From Lachnospiraceae bacterium NK4A144 (GTDB lineage Bacteria > Bacillota > Clostridia > Lachnospirales > Lachnospiraceae): a DNA stretch of 64,000 bases. The stretch covers positions 95,372 through 159,371 of the forward strand of contig AUJT01000004.1 in assembly GCA_000424365.1 (NCBI GenBank). The letters are read 5' to 3'. A program made the translations under genes and the position numbers. The notes under the pieces are model-generated. The model saw only the letters and a list, made by a program, of their open reading frames with translations, ran no database searches and was not told where the DNA came from. Below are positions 36,198 through 45,079 of this stretch, piece by piece. Every line of letters begins with the position of its first letter. The stretch's first letter is position 1.

Positions 36198-37070
36198 TTA
36201 CATTTCGTCAATATATTCTCTGATGGCATCCTTCCAGTCAGCAAAACGGAAATCACCGGTAAGACGCAGCATATAATTATCCAGAATAGAATATGCCGGT
36301 CTGTCAGTGCTCTGGGGATTCATCTTTTTATACTCTTCTGTTGTAACGTGATTTACCTTTGTATTCTTGCCTGCAAGTCTGAAGATCTCTTCTGTGAAAT
36401 CAGCCCAGTTTGTATCTCCTTCACAGGTTCCGTGGAACAGACCATAGTTATCTGTCGGTAGAAGATAGTGGATTGCCTTTGCAAGCTCCTTTGTGCTGGT
36501 AGGTGTTCCGAGCTGATCCTTTACAACGCTTACTTCATCGTGATTTTCACTGAGTCTCAGCATTGTTTTTACAAAGTTCTTTCCGTCTCCATAGAGCCAT
36601 GCTGTACGGATAGTAAAATATCTCTTTGCAAAATCACGCACAAAATTCTCACCTGCAAGCTTTGTCCTTCCATACATACTTACAGGTCCTGTTGTATCAA
36701 ACTCTGTATACGGGCGATCTCCATCACCGCGGAATACATAATCTGTAGAGATATGCACCAGTTTTGAATCTGCTTCCGTAGCTGCGATAGCCAGATTCCT
36801 GGGGCCGAGTGCATTGATCTTATATGCAAGATCCCCTTTTGTTTCCTGTTCATCAACCGCTGTGTAGGCAGCGCAATTTATGATTGCGTAGGGTTTCAGC
36901 TCTTTTGCAAGAGAAATTACCTGATCCACGTTTGTGATATCAAGTGCGTGGATGCCTTCACCCTCAGCTACATCAGTATTATAGATCTCATACTCAGTAC
37001 TTCCGGCAAATTCACGGTTTACTGCTCTTCCAAGCTGACCGTTGCTTCCTGTAACCAGCAGTGTTTTCAT
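36198..37070 (-). CDS. rmlD: dTDP-4-dehydrorhamnose reductase
   Basis: It reduces dTDP-4-keto-L-rhamnose to dTDP-L-rhamnose. The 290-residue SDR protein shows TLLVTGSNGQLGRAVNREF (3-21), INCAAYTAVDEQETKGD near 64-80, ISTDYVFRGDGDRPYTEFD near 105 and VSMYGRTKLAGENFV near 127 with YxxxK, all standard for RmlD. RmlA, RmlB and RmlC are not in this window, so they are presumably elsewhere. A promoter-like site lies 70 bp upstream (37140-37168), which makes this the first gene of the leftward run through gmd-fcl and the transferases. Confidence 0.92.
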   Translation of the reverse strand: MKTLLVTGSNGQLGRAVNREFAGSTEYEIYNTDVAEGEGIHALDITNVDQVISLAKELKPYAIINCAAYTAVDEQETKGDLAYKINALGPRNLAIAATEADSKLVHISTDYVFRGDGDRPYTEFDTTGPVSMYGRTKLAGENFVRDFAKRYFTIRTAWLYGDGKNFVKTMLRLSENHDEVSVVKDQLGTPTSTKELAKAIHYLLPTDNYGLFHGTCEGDTNWADFTEEIFRLAGKNTKVNHVTTEEYKKMNPQSTDRPAYSILDNYMLRLTGDFRFADWKDAIREYIDEM

Positions 37071-37139
37071 GATAGCTTTATCCTCCGCTCTATTATAACA
37101 GGATGCACTCTCGCCTCCTGTCCCATGATTAACTAAGGT

Positions 37140-37168
37140 ATTGTACCATCTTTTGTCAAGCTTGTCAC
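37140..37168 (-). promoter_or_regulatory. Probable promoter of the rmlD-gmd-fcl unit
   Basis: On the minus strand GTGACA (37163-37168) and TACAAT (37140-37145) are 17 bp apart, leaving a leader of about 65 nt before rmlD. A nearer TTGACA at 37150-37160 has wrong spacing. Confidence 0.5.
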
Positions 37169-37259
37169 TGTTTGTTAAAAACTAGAAATAAAGACAAATA
37201 AAGTGTATCCTATTTATCAGAAAAAACAGGTTCTGCCTGAAAGATCAAAGGAGAGCTTT

Positions 37260-38792
37260 ATGTCCCGTAGTAATGCTAAAAATCCGTTTTTTGAGTTTTT
37301 GGATAAAAACCGCATATCTCTGATAATCGCGCTGATACACTGGATCATCACTTTTTTTACGGATAAATTTATTTTCACAGTTTCACCCATAGCTGAGCCA
37401 CTGAATTATTATCCGTGTAAGATCCTGCTTTTTATCCTGCTCTTCGTGATCTGGAGAGCCGTTATCAGACACACGCCTGAAACTATGAGCATCCTTAAGT
37501 ATGCTGCTATCTACTTTGTTCCAATAATTGCCGTGCTTATTTTTAAGCTTCCAGAGGGATTTCTTTCAAACGACGAAACACTCATATTCCAGGAAGCCTC
37601 AAACCTTGCGAGCTACACCTGGTTTTATTACATAACCACATGGTACTACATTATTTCAATGATGCTTATACCTGCATGGTTCGGACCGATTCTCGTCAAA
37701 GTAGCTATACAGCTTCTTGTATGCGGATACGTAGTGCACAGGCTTTCAAAGTATCTTTCTGCCAAATACGGTATGATCCAGTATCTGGCATTTATGATCC
37801 CGCCTGTGCTCGCTTATACTACATCGGCACATCGTATCCCGGTTTACTTTTTGCTATATCTGTTCCTACTGTTCACACTGCTGATGGACAAACTCGAAGA
37901 AAAATCCATCACACGCGCAAAGCTTCTTTGGATCTTATTTCTCGGCGCTGTCCTTACCCAGTGGAGAACCGAAGGAATATACTTTGCGGTCATACTTCCG
38001 ATACTTTTATTCCTGACATATCCCGAACTCAGAAATAAAAGAAAAGCTATTACACTCATAGTTTCTGCGCTTATCATCCAGTATATCGTAGCCATACCAC
38101 AAAACGGTATCCTGCCAAACCGCATGGATGACAAAGCCAACAACCGAATGGGACCTTTTTATGCCTACACCATCACAAATATGATGCGAAACGGGCTTGA
38201 CCGCGAAAAAAATAAAGACGACCTCGAAAAAGTCGCCCATTACCTTAATCTCGATACTATAGATGCCATCAATAATGACCTTGGAAACATAAATTATGAA
38301 GATGTTCTCATCCTCTATTATCCAGGTTACACAGGAAAGATAGAGACTGCCACAACGGAAGATTACGAATTATACACCGAAGGGTGCAGAAACATATTTA
38401 TAAACAACCCTGATGTCCTCCTAAGAACAAGGATCGGCGCTTTTGATTACGCCGCTACACCTTATGACATCAAATGGGAGCAGGGCGGTATTAAGGGATT
38501 TGCATTGTTTATTGTAAGTATCGTCAAAACCATTGCCTATAATCTGTATATCCCGCATATTATACTGGCTCTGCTGTGCCTTTACAGTCTGATACGGAGA
38601 CGGTGGTTTACTTTCTTCATGACAGGCGGGCTTATCGGTCACTTTATAATCGTATTTATTCTTGCACCGGCATCATACTTTAAGTACTATTTTCCAATAT
38701 ACTTCACAATGTACTTTTGGTTAATACTTATCTTCATAAGCCTTTTATGGAACCGTTTCAATCCTGACAAAAAGTTTTCATTTATCCAGTGA
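37260..38792 (+). CDS. Multi-pass membrane protein, GT-C-like, unknown
   Basis: This is the only convincing plus-strand gene. The 510-residue protein has about ten to twelve membrane helices. The first large outside loop contains PEGFLSNDETLIFQEASNLA near 90-110, with the acidic pair that GT-C transferases often place there, and a later soluble loop has NRMGPFYAYTITNMM and DYAATPYDIKWEQGG. No named family is certain; a polyprenyl-phosphate-sugar-using transferase is a reasonable guess. The ATG has AAAGGAG seven bases before it; a longer frame from 37203 has no such site. It diverges from rmlD and ends at a terminator shared with the HPr gene. Confidence 0.75.
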   Translation: MSRSNAKNPFFEFLDKNRISLIIALIHWIITFFTDKFIFTVSPIAEPLNYYPCKILLFILLFVIWRAVIRHTPETMSILKYAAIYFVPIIAVLIFKLPEGFLSNDETLIFQEASNLASYTWFYYITTWYYIISMMLIPAWFGPILVKVAIQLLVCGYVVHRLSKYLSAKYGMIQYLAFMIPPVLAYTTSAHRIPVYFLLYLFLLFTLLMDKLEEKSITRAKLLWILFLGAVLTQWRTEGIYFAVILPILLFLTYPELRNKRKAITLIVSALIIQYIVAIPQNGILPNRMDDKANNRMGPFYAYTITNMMRNGLDREKNKDDLEKVAHYLNLDTIDAINNDLGNINYEDVLILYYPGYTGKIETATTEDYELYTEGCRNIFINNPDVLLRTRIGAFDYAATPYDIKWEQGGIKGFALFIVSIVKTIAYNLYIPHIILALLCLYSLIRRRWFTFFMTGGLIGHFIIVFILAPASYFKYYFPIYFTMYFWLILIFISLLWNRFNPDKKFSFIQ

Positions 38793-38812
38793 CAAAATTA
38801 GCAAAAAAATTA

Positions 38813-38845
38813 AGCGGAGCTGTGAATCTTCATCACAGCTCCGCT
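38813..38845. terminator. Bidirectional terminator between the membrane protein and HPr genes
   Basis: AGCGGAGCTGTGA (38813-38825) pairs perfectly with TCACAGCTCCGCT (38833-38845), loop of 7. A T-rich tract follows on the plus strand (38846-38859) and seven consecutive T follow on the minus strand, so it can end both converging transcripts. Confidence 0.9.
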
Positions 38846-38856
38846 TTCCTTTTGTT

Positions 38857-39120
38857 TTATTCGCCGAGTCCGCTCTCGATCGCACTAACCAATCTTTTCA
38901 GAGCCTCACCCTCATCTTCGCCTTCACAGACCAGTTCGATTTCATCGCCACATTTCACACATGCTCCAAGAACGCTCAAAACACTCTTTGCGTTTGCTGT
39001 GTTCTCACGAAACCTGAATGTGATCAATGACTTGAACTCCATGGCTTCCTTACAGAGTATTCCTGCAGGGCGAAGGTGAAGTCCGGTCGGATTCTTTATA
39101 ACGACCTTCTGACTGACCAT
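38857..39120 (-). CDS. ptsH: HPr phosphocarrier protein
   Basis: HPr passes phosphate from enzyme I to sugar-specific PTS permeases. The 87-residue protein has the active His at position 15 in NPTGLHLRPAG and the regulatory Ser at position 46 in NAKSVLSVLG, the site of HPr kinase in Firmicutes. So it can also act with CcpA in catabolite control. The start has GGAGGG seven bases upstream. The gene stands alone with its own promoter (39234-39262) and an ~110-nt leader; enzyme I is not adjacent. The Cys-rich stretch GACVKCGDEIELVCEG is slightly unusual for HPr. Confidence 0.93.
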   Translation of the reverse strand: MVSQKVVIKNPTGLHLRPAGILCKEAMEFKSLITFRFRENTANAKSVLSVLGACVKCGDEIELVCEGEDEGEALKRLVSAIESGLGE

Positions 39121-39233
39121 ATCGCATTTCCCTCCAGTCGATTAATATCATAGGCAAGCTTTTGTCCGATTGTTTGCGATAGTTTTTTCACTCACCTATT
39201 GTTGCCGAAAGTTTCAACATTTTTTATAAACAA

Positions 39234-39262
39234 ATTATATCATCTCCCGGCAATTTATGCAA
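39234..39262 (-). promoter_or_regulatory. Promoter of ptsH
   Basis: TTGCAT (39257-39262) and TATAAT (39234-39239) on the minus strand are 17 bp apart. The leader of about 110 nt includes a small inverted repeat (GTTG...CAAC near 39200). Confidence 0.65.
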
Positions 39263-39309
39263 TTTAAACATAGTATACTGTATGCAGTATCCACAATTTA
39301 AAATTAGAT

Positions 39310-39511
39310 GTTACTGTTCACTCGCTATCAGCTCGTTCCAGTAACTGATTTTGCCAATTAAATCGCCTACGGCGATGGGCAAAATCATGATGGCTCGCCT
39401 TATTCTATGGTCGCAACCAGCTAAAGCATACACTCTCACTAAGCTCACATTCGTTCGCTAAGTGTTCGTAGCATCCGCAGCGTAGTGCTCCGGTTGCGTC
39501 TGAACAATAAC
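39310..39511. repeat. Structured intergenic repeat, family A, copy 2, with flanking 8-bp direct repeat
   Basis: Ends GTTACTGTTCACTCGC and (reverse complement of the right end) GTTATTGTTCAGACGC match at 13 of 16. AATTAGAT stands on both sides (39302-39309 and 39512-39519), like a target duplication; the right copy contains part of the glmM stop codon. Internal hairpins include GTTACTG/CAGTAAC (39310-39347) and GATTTTGCC...GGCAAAATC with inner ATCGCC/GGCGAT (39347-39386). Stem CGCAACC (39412-39418) pairs with GGTTGCG (39492-39498). Confidence 0.88.
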
Positions 39512-39513
39512 AA

Positions 39514-40863
39514 TTAGATGACTGTTTTCTCAATCAGCATAGCCAGCTTCTGTGCATCTGCGTCAATAACCTTCTGATCCTTACCCTCGATCATTACACG
39601 AACAAGCGGCTCTGTACCTGAAGGACGAATGAGAATTCTTCCCTCTCCGGCATACTTCTTTTCAAGCGCCTGGATCGCATCTTTGATCTCAGAATACTCC
39701 AGATACTTATCTTTTTTGTGTGTAGGTACCTTTGCATTACAAAGAGCCTGCGGCAGTACTTCCATGACTTTTGCAAGTTCAGATAGCTTCTTTCCGCTGA
39801 GTTTTATCACCTCCAGTAGATGCAATGCTGAGAGAAGACCGTCTCCGGTAGTATTTTCATTCAGGAAAATAATATGACCTGACTGCTCTCCACCAAGAGA
39901 TGCACCGATTTCTCTCATATGCTCAAGCACATAACGATCTCCCACCTTAGTCTGATCAACGCGGATTCCCTTCTCTTTACCCATGAGAAGGAAGCCAAGA
40001 TTTGTCATTACAGTAACAACGATCGTGTCTCCGCTAAGAGTTCCCTGCTCTTTCATGTGATTTCCGATGATCGCCATTATCTCATCACCGTTTACAACAT
40101 GTCCGTTTTCATCTACAGCAAGGAGACGATCTGCATCACCATCAAATGCAAGTCCGACATCCGCTTTTTCCATTACAACTCTTGCACACAATTCTTCCAT
40201 GTGTGTGGATCCGCAGTTACTATTGATATTTGTACCATCCGGCTGATTGTGGATTGGTATAACCGTAGCTCCAAGTTCCTGAAGTGTTTCGATCGAAGTG
40301 ATATAGGATGCGCCTTCTGCACAGTCGGCAACGATCTTAAGACCTGTAAGATCTGTGCTGATCTGACTCATGGAATGATTGATATATTCCTCTCTGGCAT
40401 CTCTTCTGTACTTGATCTTACCAACACCTGAACCTGTAGGCTTAGGAAGGTCCTTATTTCCGTTACGGATATACTCTTCTATGCGATCTTCCATCTCATC
40501 CGAAAGCTTATATCCATCACCGTTGAAAAACTTGATTCCATTAAATTCAACAGGATTATGTGATGCTGAAATAACAACACCTGCATCAACCTTATATTTT
40601 CTGGTAAGATATGCGATCGCCGGTGTAGGCATTACACCTACATAGACTGCATTTGCTCCAACAGAACAAATACCTGCCATAAGCGCATTTGCAAGCATAT
40701 CTCCTGATATACGAGTATCACATCCAACCATAATAGTAGGACGATATGAATGTTCCTCAGTAAGAACGTAGGCACCTGCCGCACCAAGCTGCATCGCAAG
40801 AAGAGGTGTCAGCTCTGTATTGGCAATTCCTCTTACACCGTCTGTTCCAAACAATCTAGCCAT
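39514..40863 (-). CDS. glmM: Phosphoglucosamine mutase
   Basis: It converts glucosamine-6-phosphate to glucosamine-1-phosphate for peptidoglycan and UDP-GlcNAc supply. The ~449-residue protein has [12 protein letters not shown] at the start, the phosphoserine loop [19 protein letters not shown] near 95, the metal site [11 protein letters not shown] near 238, GEQSGHIIF near 320 and the phosphate-binding [12 protein letters not shown] near 420. The start at 40863 is chosen because GAAAGGATTATTT precedes it. The position after cdaA-cdaR is the classic Firmicute order; GlmM can bind and inhibit CdaA there. The stop codon overlaps the direct repeat at the edge of the family A element. Confidence 0.96.
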   Translation of the reverse strand: MARLFGTDGVRGIANTELTPLLAMQLGAAGAYVLTEEHSYRPTIMVGCDTRISGDMLANALMAGICSVGANAVYVGVMPTPAIAYLTRKYKVDAGVVISASHNPVEFNGIKFFNGDGYKLSDEMEDRIEEYIRNGNKDLPKPTGSGVGKIKYRRDAREEYINHSMSQISTDLTGLKIVADCAEGASYITSIETLQELGATVIPIHNQPDGTNINSNCGSTHMEELCARVVMEKADVGLAFDGDADRLLAVDENGHVVNGDEIMAIIGNHMKEQGTLSGDTIVVTVMTNLGFLLMGKEKGIRVDQTKVGDRYVLEHMREIGASLGGEQSGHIIFLNENTTGDGLLSALHLLEVIKLSGKKLSELAKVMEVLPQALCNAKVPTHKKDKYLEYSEIKDAIQALEKKYAGEGRILIRPSGTEPLVRVMIEGKDQKVIDADAQKLAMLIEKTVI

Positions 40864-40913
40864 AAATAATCCTTTCAATCCTTCTGCCGTTCTATCCGAC
40901 TATTTTTCAAATA

Positions 40914-42293
40914 TTAGTCACGGTCCACAGTCTGGCTGTCATCAGTCTTTTCTGTTTCACCGTGCTGATCAGAATTTGATTCATCCGAATCACCATTATC
41001 GGATGTATCGCCATCGCCTTTCTGCAGCAGTACCTTAACTGTTGCATTTCCCTGAGTCACTCCACCTGGGAGACTCAGAACCACGTTGGCATCATACAAC
41101 TCAGGAGTAACATTTCCCTCAGAATCCGTTGATACACCGGAAAGATCTGCCGTTCCCGTAATACTGGACGGCACAAGTGTATTCAGAACGGATGAAAGTC
41201 CCTGAACATCTACTGTAAACACTCCTGTTGCATTTTGGAGTGAAGCAGTCATTCCCTCCGGAACATTTTCTAAAGTCAGATTTGAGATCGGTACAGTAAG
41301 TGTCTTATTCTGTGCTGCTTCCAGCCTTACCGTTACAGCCACTTCCGACTTTGACGAATCAACGAGATATATTCCACTCGGCAGATATCTGCTTATATCT
41401 ACAGTAACTGTAACATCACCTGTCGCGCCCGTAATATCTACTGCGCTTTCCGGTATTGAAACCGACTGAACAGATGAAAGAGTTTTTGAATCTCCTGTAA
41501 TATCTATAGTTTTAACAGATGTCTCTACATTTCCTGTAGCAGAATATCCCGTTGAAGGCGTACCTGTATATGCCGCGGTGAGAGAAACCGTCTTAACCTC
41601 CCAAATATCGACCGTTGCACTTGATTCCTTAACCGACATGGTAAGTGCAGATGTATCAACGGGTTCACCATTTTCATTTAGAAGAACAACCGGTTCGGTT
41701 GTGTGAATCTCGCTTGTCATTCCGGAAACATTGACTCTCACAACAGCCTTTGCGATTTCCGAAACAACTGACTCCGGTCCCGATACCCTAACAACATTTG
41801 TCGTCAGCGATTTACTTCCCACGGTATATCCATCCGCCACGTCTCCTGTTGTCTCTACCTGGATCTTGTACTGGGATTCTTTCAGATTCTCTATCATCAC
41901 AGTGGCATATTCCTGTCTGGGAGTAATGGACTGTATCCTGTCCGCGTACCTCGTTGCCTTGACTTCGATAGGCACACGATTCCCCTCCAATTCGGTCATA
42001 TCTATTGTGGCTTTGAAATTATCCCTTGATAACTCCGAGAGGACTGACCTTTCCGCACGAACACTTATAGATATCATACGGCTTGAATCCGATAGCTCAA
42101 ACGCTTTTCCGTTTTCTTCCATCACATCTGCATTTTCGATAGTCACAGGAATTGATGTAAACGGAAGTGTCATCACGGGATTATCGATACTCACTACCAC
42201 AAGCCACAGCAAAAAGGCAAAGATAAGCGAAAGCAGCTTTATTCCAGGATTGGACGCAAGCTTTTTTCCAAACTCCTTCATCGTCTGAATCAT
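40914..42293 (-). CDS. cdaR: YbbR-domain protein CdaR, regulator of CdaA
   Basis: CdaR is a membrane-anchored protein with outside YbbR domains that modulates the c-di-AMP cyclase. The 459-residue protein has one N-terminal helix (KLLSLIFAFLLWLVVVSID, near 19-37), then three to four YbbR-like repeats with TLPFTSIPVTIENAD, SQYKIQVETTGDVADGY and KTVSLTAAYTGTPSTGYS marking repeat starts. The C-terminal ~40 residues are acidic and low-complexity (GDGDTSDNGDSDESNSDQH). The start overlaps the cdaA stop by ATGA. Confidence 0.9.
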   Translation of the reverse strand: MIQTMKEFGKKLASNPGIKLLSLIFAFLLWLVVVSIDNPVMTLPFTSIPVTIENADVMEENGKAFELSDSSRMISISVRAERSVLSELSRDNFKATIDMTELEGNRVPIEVKATRYADRIQSITPRQEYATVMIENLKESQYKIQVETTGDVADGYTVGSKSLTTNVVRVSGPESVVSEIAKAVVRVNVSGMTSEIHTTEPVVLLNENGEPVDTSALTMSVKESSATVDIWEVKTVSLTAAYTGTPSTGYSATGNVETSVKTIDITGDSKTLSSVQSVSIPESAVDITGATGDVTVTVDISRYLPSGIYLVDSSKSEVAVTVRLEAAQNKTLTVPISNLTLENVPEGMTASLQNATGVFTVDVQGLSSVLNTLVPSSITGTADLSGVSTDSEGNVTPELYDANVVLSLPGGVTQGNATVKVLLQKGDGDTSDNGDSDESNSDQHGETEKTDDSQTVDRD

Positions 42294-43177
42294 GAACGGT
42301 CACCGCCCTTCCCTTTCCAGAAAAAGAGGCGACGCTCTTCCGGAGTCTTTCGAACTTTATTCTGAAGTTTTGTCATGCGGGTGCGGACAAACTCTGCATC
42401 AACCGCCCTAAAAAGCTCACCCTCGTATGCTATTGATACCCGTCCTGTCTCTTCGGATACGATAAGTGTCAATGAATCCGTTACCTCAGATATACCGACG
42501 CCTGCACGATGACGCGTACCAAGTTCCTTTGAAAGCTCCATATTATCAGATAACGGCAGATAACACGTAGCCGATACGATCCTGTCTCCACGGATGATCA
42601 CAGCTCCGTCATGAAGCGGTGTATTATGCTCAAAAATATTAATGAGCAGCTGACTCGTAACGATAGAGTCAAGTTCTATTCCGGTCCTTTCGTACTCATC
42701 AAGGGCATCATTCTGCGCCAGAACTATCAATGCCCCGGTTCTGGCTCTTCCCATCTCATAGCATGCCTTGATGATCTCATTAACTGTCTTGTCCGAAAAA
42801 CGTTCACCGGAATTCGGTGTCACATTAAAAGAAATGAAGGACCGAAAGATATTCTTTCTTCCAAGTATGTCCAATGCCTTTCTGAGCTCCGGCTGAAAAA
42901 TAACAACAACCGCCATAATGGCTACATTCAGTGCATTACGCACGAGCCATATGATCGTATTCATCTGAAATACGTAAGCTACCAGAATAAAAAGAACGAT
43001 CACAACTATTCCGCGGAGCAACGACCATGCCTTTGTATTCTTTATCCAGACAAGTACTTCATAGATAAGAAATGCAATAATCAGGATTTCCACATAATCC
43101 GTTGTGACCATTCTCGGTATGGAATCAAACGATATGAACTTTTCGAGATAACCAACAAAATTAGCGATTCCAGTCAT
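42290..43177 (-). CDS. cdaA: Diadenylate cyclase
   Basis: It makes c-di-AMP from two ATP molecules, controlling potassium, turgor and cell-wall balance. The 295-residue protein has three N-terminal membrane helices and the DAC domain with NTPLHDGAVIIRGDRI near 185-200 (DGA motif) and LGTRHRAGVGISE near 222 (RHR motif), both complete. The gene overlaps those on both sides by ATGA. A C-terminal basic tail (VRKTPEERRLFFWKGKGG) extends it slightly past the usual ~275. Confidence 0.95.
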   Translation of the reverse strand: MTGIANFVGYLEKFISFDSIPRMVTTDYVEILIIAFLIYEVLVWIKNTKAWSLLRGIVVIVLFILVAYVFQMNTIIWLVRNALNVAIMAVVVIFQPELRKALDILGRKNIFRSFISFNVTPNSGERFSDKTVNEIIKACYEMGRARTGALIVLAQNDALDEYERTGIELDSIVTSQLLINIFEHNTPLHDGAVIIRGDRIVSATCYLPLSDNMELSKELGTRHRAGVGISEVTDSLTLIVSEETGRVSIAYEGELFRAVDAEFVRTRMTKLQNKVRKTPEERRLFFWKGKGGDRS

Positions 43178-44166
43178 GAATCCGTCCGTCTGCGTTCTGT
43201 ACGTTCAAAAGAGCGTACCCTGCTATCTACTGTGCCGCGTCCTGCAGAACTTATCTTCTTTACCGTTTTTTCCGGTGCAGAAACAGAAAGCTTTGGCACA
43301 GCTTTTACATAATAGTAATATTCATCATCTTCGAACTGCAGATATTCCGTTCTGGTATAGTCAACTGCAAGGAAGAAAAATTCGATAGCATACGCAATAG
43401 CAAAAGAGACTATCGCGCCAAGCAGCAGGAATATCAGATTCATCTGCAGATCATATATGAAGTCACCGGCAAGGAAAATTATCACATTTACTATGGATCC
43501 TGTCGCAAGAGCAATGATCCTGCTGTAATTTATCGACAATCGTCTGATCAGATATACCACTATTACAGTGACCATAAAAGCTGCCACAGTAACCCTCATT
43601 GACCGGTTTCCTATAATCCCATTCACAAGAACTCTCACCTGATTCACAGCCGACTCTATATCAGCTCCCGCAAGCGAAGCATTATTATCTTTTACATAAC
43701 CTATGGTATAGTAAACGATCGCGCCGCACGCTACTGACACAGACGACAGTATATTGCCTCTGAGTCCCGATACAAGAGGCACCGTCGCAGGAATATTCAA
43801 TGCACAGGCAAGAGGTGTCAGAAGCACACCAAGACCATCCTTTGGCGAAAATCTGAAGTACAGCAAAAAAAGCAGTACAAACATCATTAATACAACACCT
43901 GCGCAAACAAGCGAAAGTTTATAAAGGTGAAGCACGGTAAGGCCCGCTGCAAAGACCATTATCGCATTTACCGGCAATATAGAATTGACCAGCGCAACAG
44001 CAATGACCGGCACCGGGCTGTCCAGTGCTTCCATATATCCTATGTTTTTATTGATAATAGTGTAGGTGATCAGCGCCAACAGGAATCTCAGCGCAGGTGT
44101 TATAAACACCTCATACTTTGCATAGAACTCCTTAAGCTGGTTTCTGACCAAAAGTAAATTTGCCAT
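43174..44166 (-). CDS. Conserved-looking multi-pass membrane protein upstream of cdaA, unknown
   Basis: The 330-residue protein has about eight to nine membrane helices and a soluble C-terminal tail of ~55 residues rich in Tyr, Glu and Arg (EYLQFEDDEYYYYVKAVPKL, then a basic end RSFERTERRRTDS). No family is recognised. The 4-bp overlap with cdaA and the position at the head of the c-di-AMP genes suggest that it is membrane-linked to, or coexpressed with, the cyclase. An acidic Tyr cluster just after the last helix is unusual and may be an interaction segment. Confidence 0.7.
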   Translation of the reverse strand: MANLLLVRNQLKEFYAKYEVFITPALRFLLALITYTIINKNIGYMEALDSPVPVIAVALVNSILPVNAIMVFAAGLTVLHLYKLSLVCAGVVLMMFVLLFLLYFRFSPKDGLGVLLTPLACALNIPATVPLVSGLRGNILSSVSVACGAIVYYTIGYVKDNNASLAGADIESAVNQVRVLVNGIIGNRSMRVTVAAFMVTVIVVYLIRRLSINYSRIIALATGSIVNVIIFLAGDFIYDLQMNLIFLLLGAIVSFAIAYAIEFFFLAVDYTRTEYLQFEDDEYYYYVKAVPKLSVSAPEKTVKKISSAGRGTVDSRVRSFERTERRRTDS

Positions 44167-44168
44167 AA

Positions 44169-44558
44169 TTATTGTCTTTCATATAGTGATCTAAGCTTTT
44201 TCAGTGCCTTCTGATAGATTTTGACATCCCTGTGTGCCTGTGTATATCTGTACGAATACAAAATATACGCAAACAGCAGGTAGATCAGAAGAACTACCAG
44301 GTATTCCCTGAGATATCCTTCCGCCAGACCAACAAAATCTGTCTCATAAAACTCGGAAATAAACTCATCAAGACGGCAGAACAGGCGGATCCCGACGATC
44401 AGCACAAATGCCAGCGTAACCGACACCGCAGTCTTCAGCATATGAAAGCCAACGTAATCGCTACGGAAATACTCTGTGATTGAAATGGACTTCTTTCCCT
44501 CGTTTTCCTCAAAAGAAGCCATTCTGGTCATTAGTTTTATTCTTTCTTCATTCAGCAT
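44169..44558 (-). CDS. Small two-helix membrane protein, unknown
   Basis: The 129-residue protein has helices near 40-60 (MLKTAVSVTLAFVLIVGIRLF) and 88-108 (YLVVLLIYLLFAYILYSY), with a soluble N-terminus and a basic C-terminal helix (QAHRDVKIYQKALKKLRSLYE) that may be coiled coil. It lies two bases before the next gene and nine after the YvyF-like gene, so it belongs to the same transcript. I recognise no family. Confidence 0.65.
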   Translation of the reverse strand: MLNEERIKLMTRMASFEENEGKKSISITEYFRSDYVGFHMLKTAVSVTLAFVLIVGIRLFCRLDEFISEFYETDFVGLAEGYLREYLVVLLIYLLFAYILYSYRYTQAHRDVKIYQKALKKLRSLYERQ

Positions 44559-44567
44559 AAGCTGTCA

Positions 44568-44978
44568 TTACCGGTTTCTCAGGAACCTCATCTTTGATCC
44601 GCTGTCAGCCTTCTTAACAGGCGCAGCCGGAGCCTCAGGTCCCTTTATGGAATCAGCAAAGCCATTTGCAACTTCCTTCTTACATTCATCACAAAAACGT
44701 CCGGAAAGAATGGGCTTACCACAGTTCTCACAAGCGAGTTCAGATCCTTCAAGAGATTCAAATGTAAGACGCTCCTCTCGAAGCCACTGTTTGATCTGAG
44801 CAACCTCAACCTCGCATGCTTCTGCTGTAGATGCGATAGATGTTCCCGGATTTTCCGAAATGTATGCCTTAACCCTCTGGAAAGTCTCCTCTGCTTTCTC
44901 CTGACACTGCTGACAGATCACCGGTCCTCCTATGTAATTAAAAATTCTGCCGCATTTCCTACAGTTCTTTACATTCAT
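44568..44978 (-). CDS. YvyF-like flagellar operon protein with zinc-finger ends
   Basis: The 136-residue protein has a zinc-ribbon-like start (NCRKCGRIFNYIGGPVICQQC) and a winged-helix-like middle (TAEACEVEVAQIKQWLREERL near 48-70). A second Cys set follows (CENCGKPILSGRFCDEC near 82-98). That arrangement resembles the YvyF/TIGR03826 proteins found beside comF and flagellar genes in Firmicutes. B. subtilis YvyF is linked with flagellar regulation. comF lies 101 bp upstream, matching that synteny. GAGAGGG precedes the start. The exact role is unknown. Confidence 0.72.
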   Translation of the reverse strand: MNVKNCRKCGRIFNYIGGPVICQQCQEKAEETFQRVKAYISENPGTSIASTAEACEVEVAQIKQWLREERLTFESLEGSELACENCGKPILSGRFCDECKKEVANGFADSIKGPEAPAAPVKKADSGSKMRFLRNR

Positions 44979-45079
44979 ATTTTCCCTCTCACTTTCCAGA
45001 AGCAGATCTTCCCAAAACCTGCCTCACCTTCAGACACCGTACCTGATAATACCCTTATACAGATACCTGACCACAACTG

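Noticed and set aside
39121-39233. Riboswitch in the ptsH leader
   Set aside because: Only one small hairpin is visible and no known aptamer pattern.
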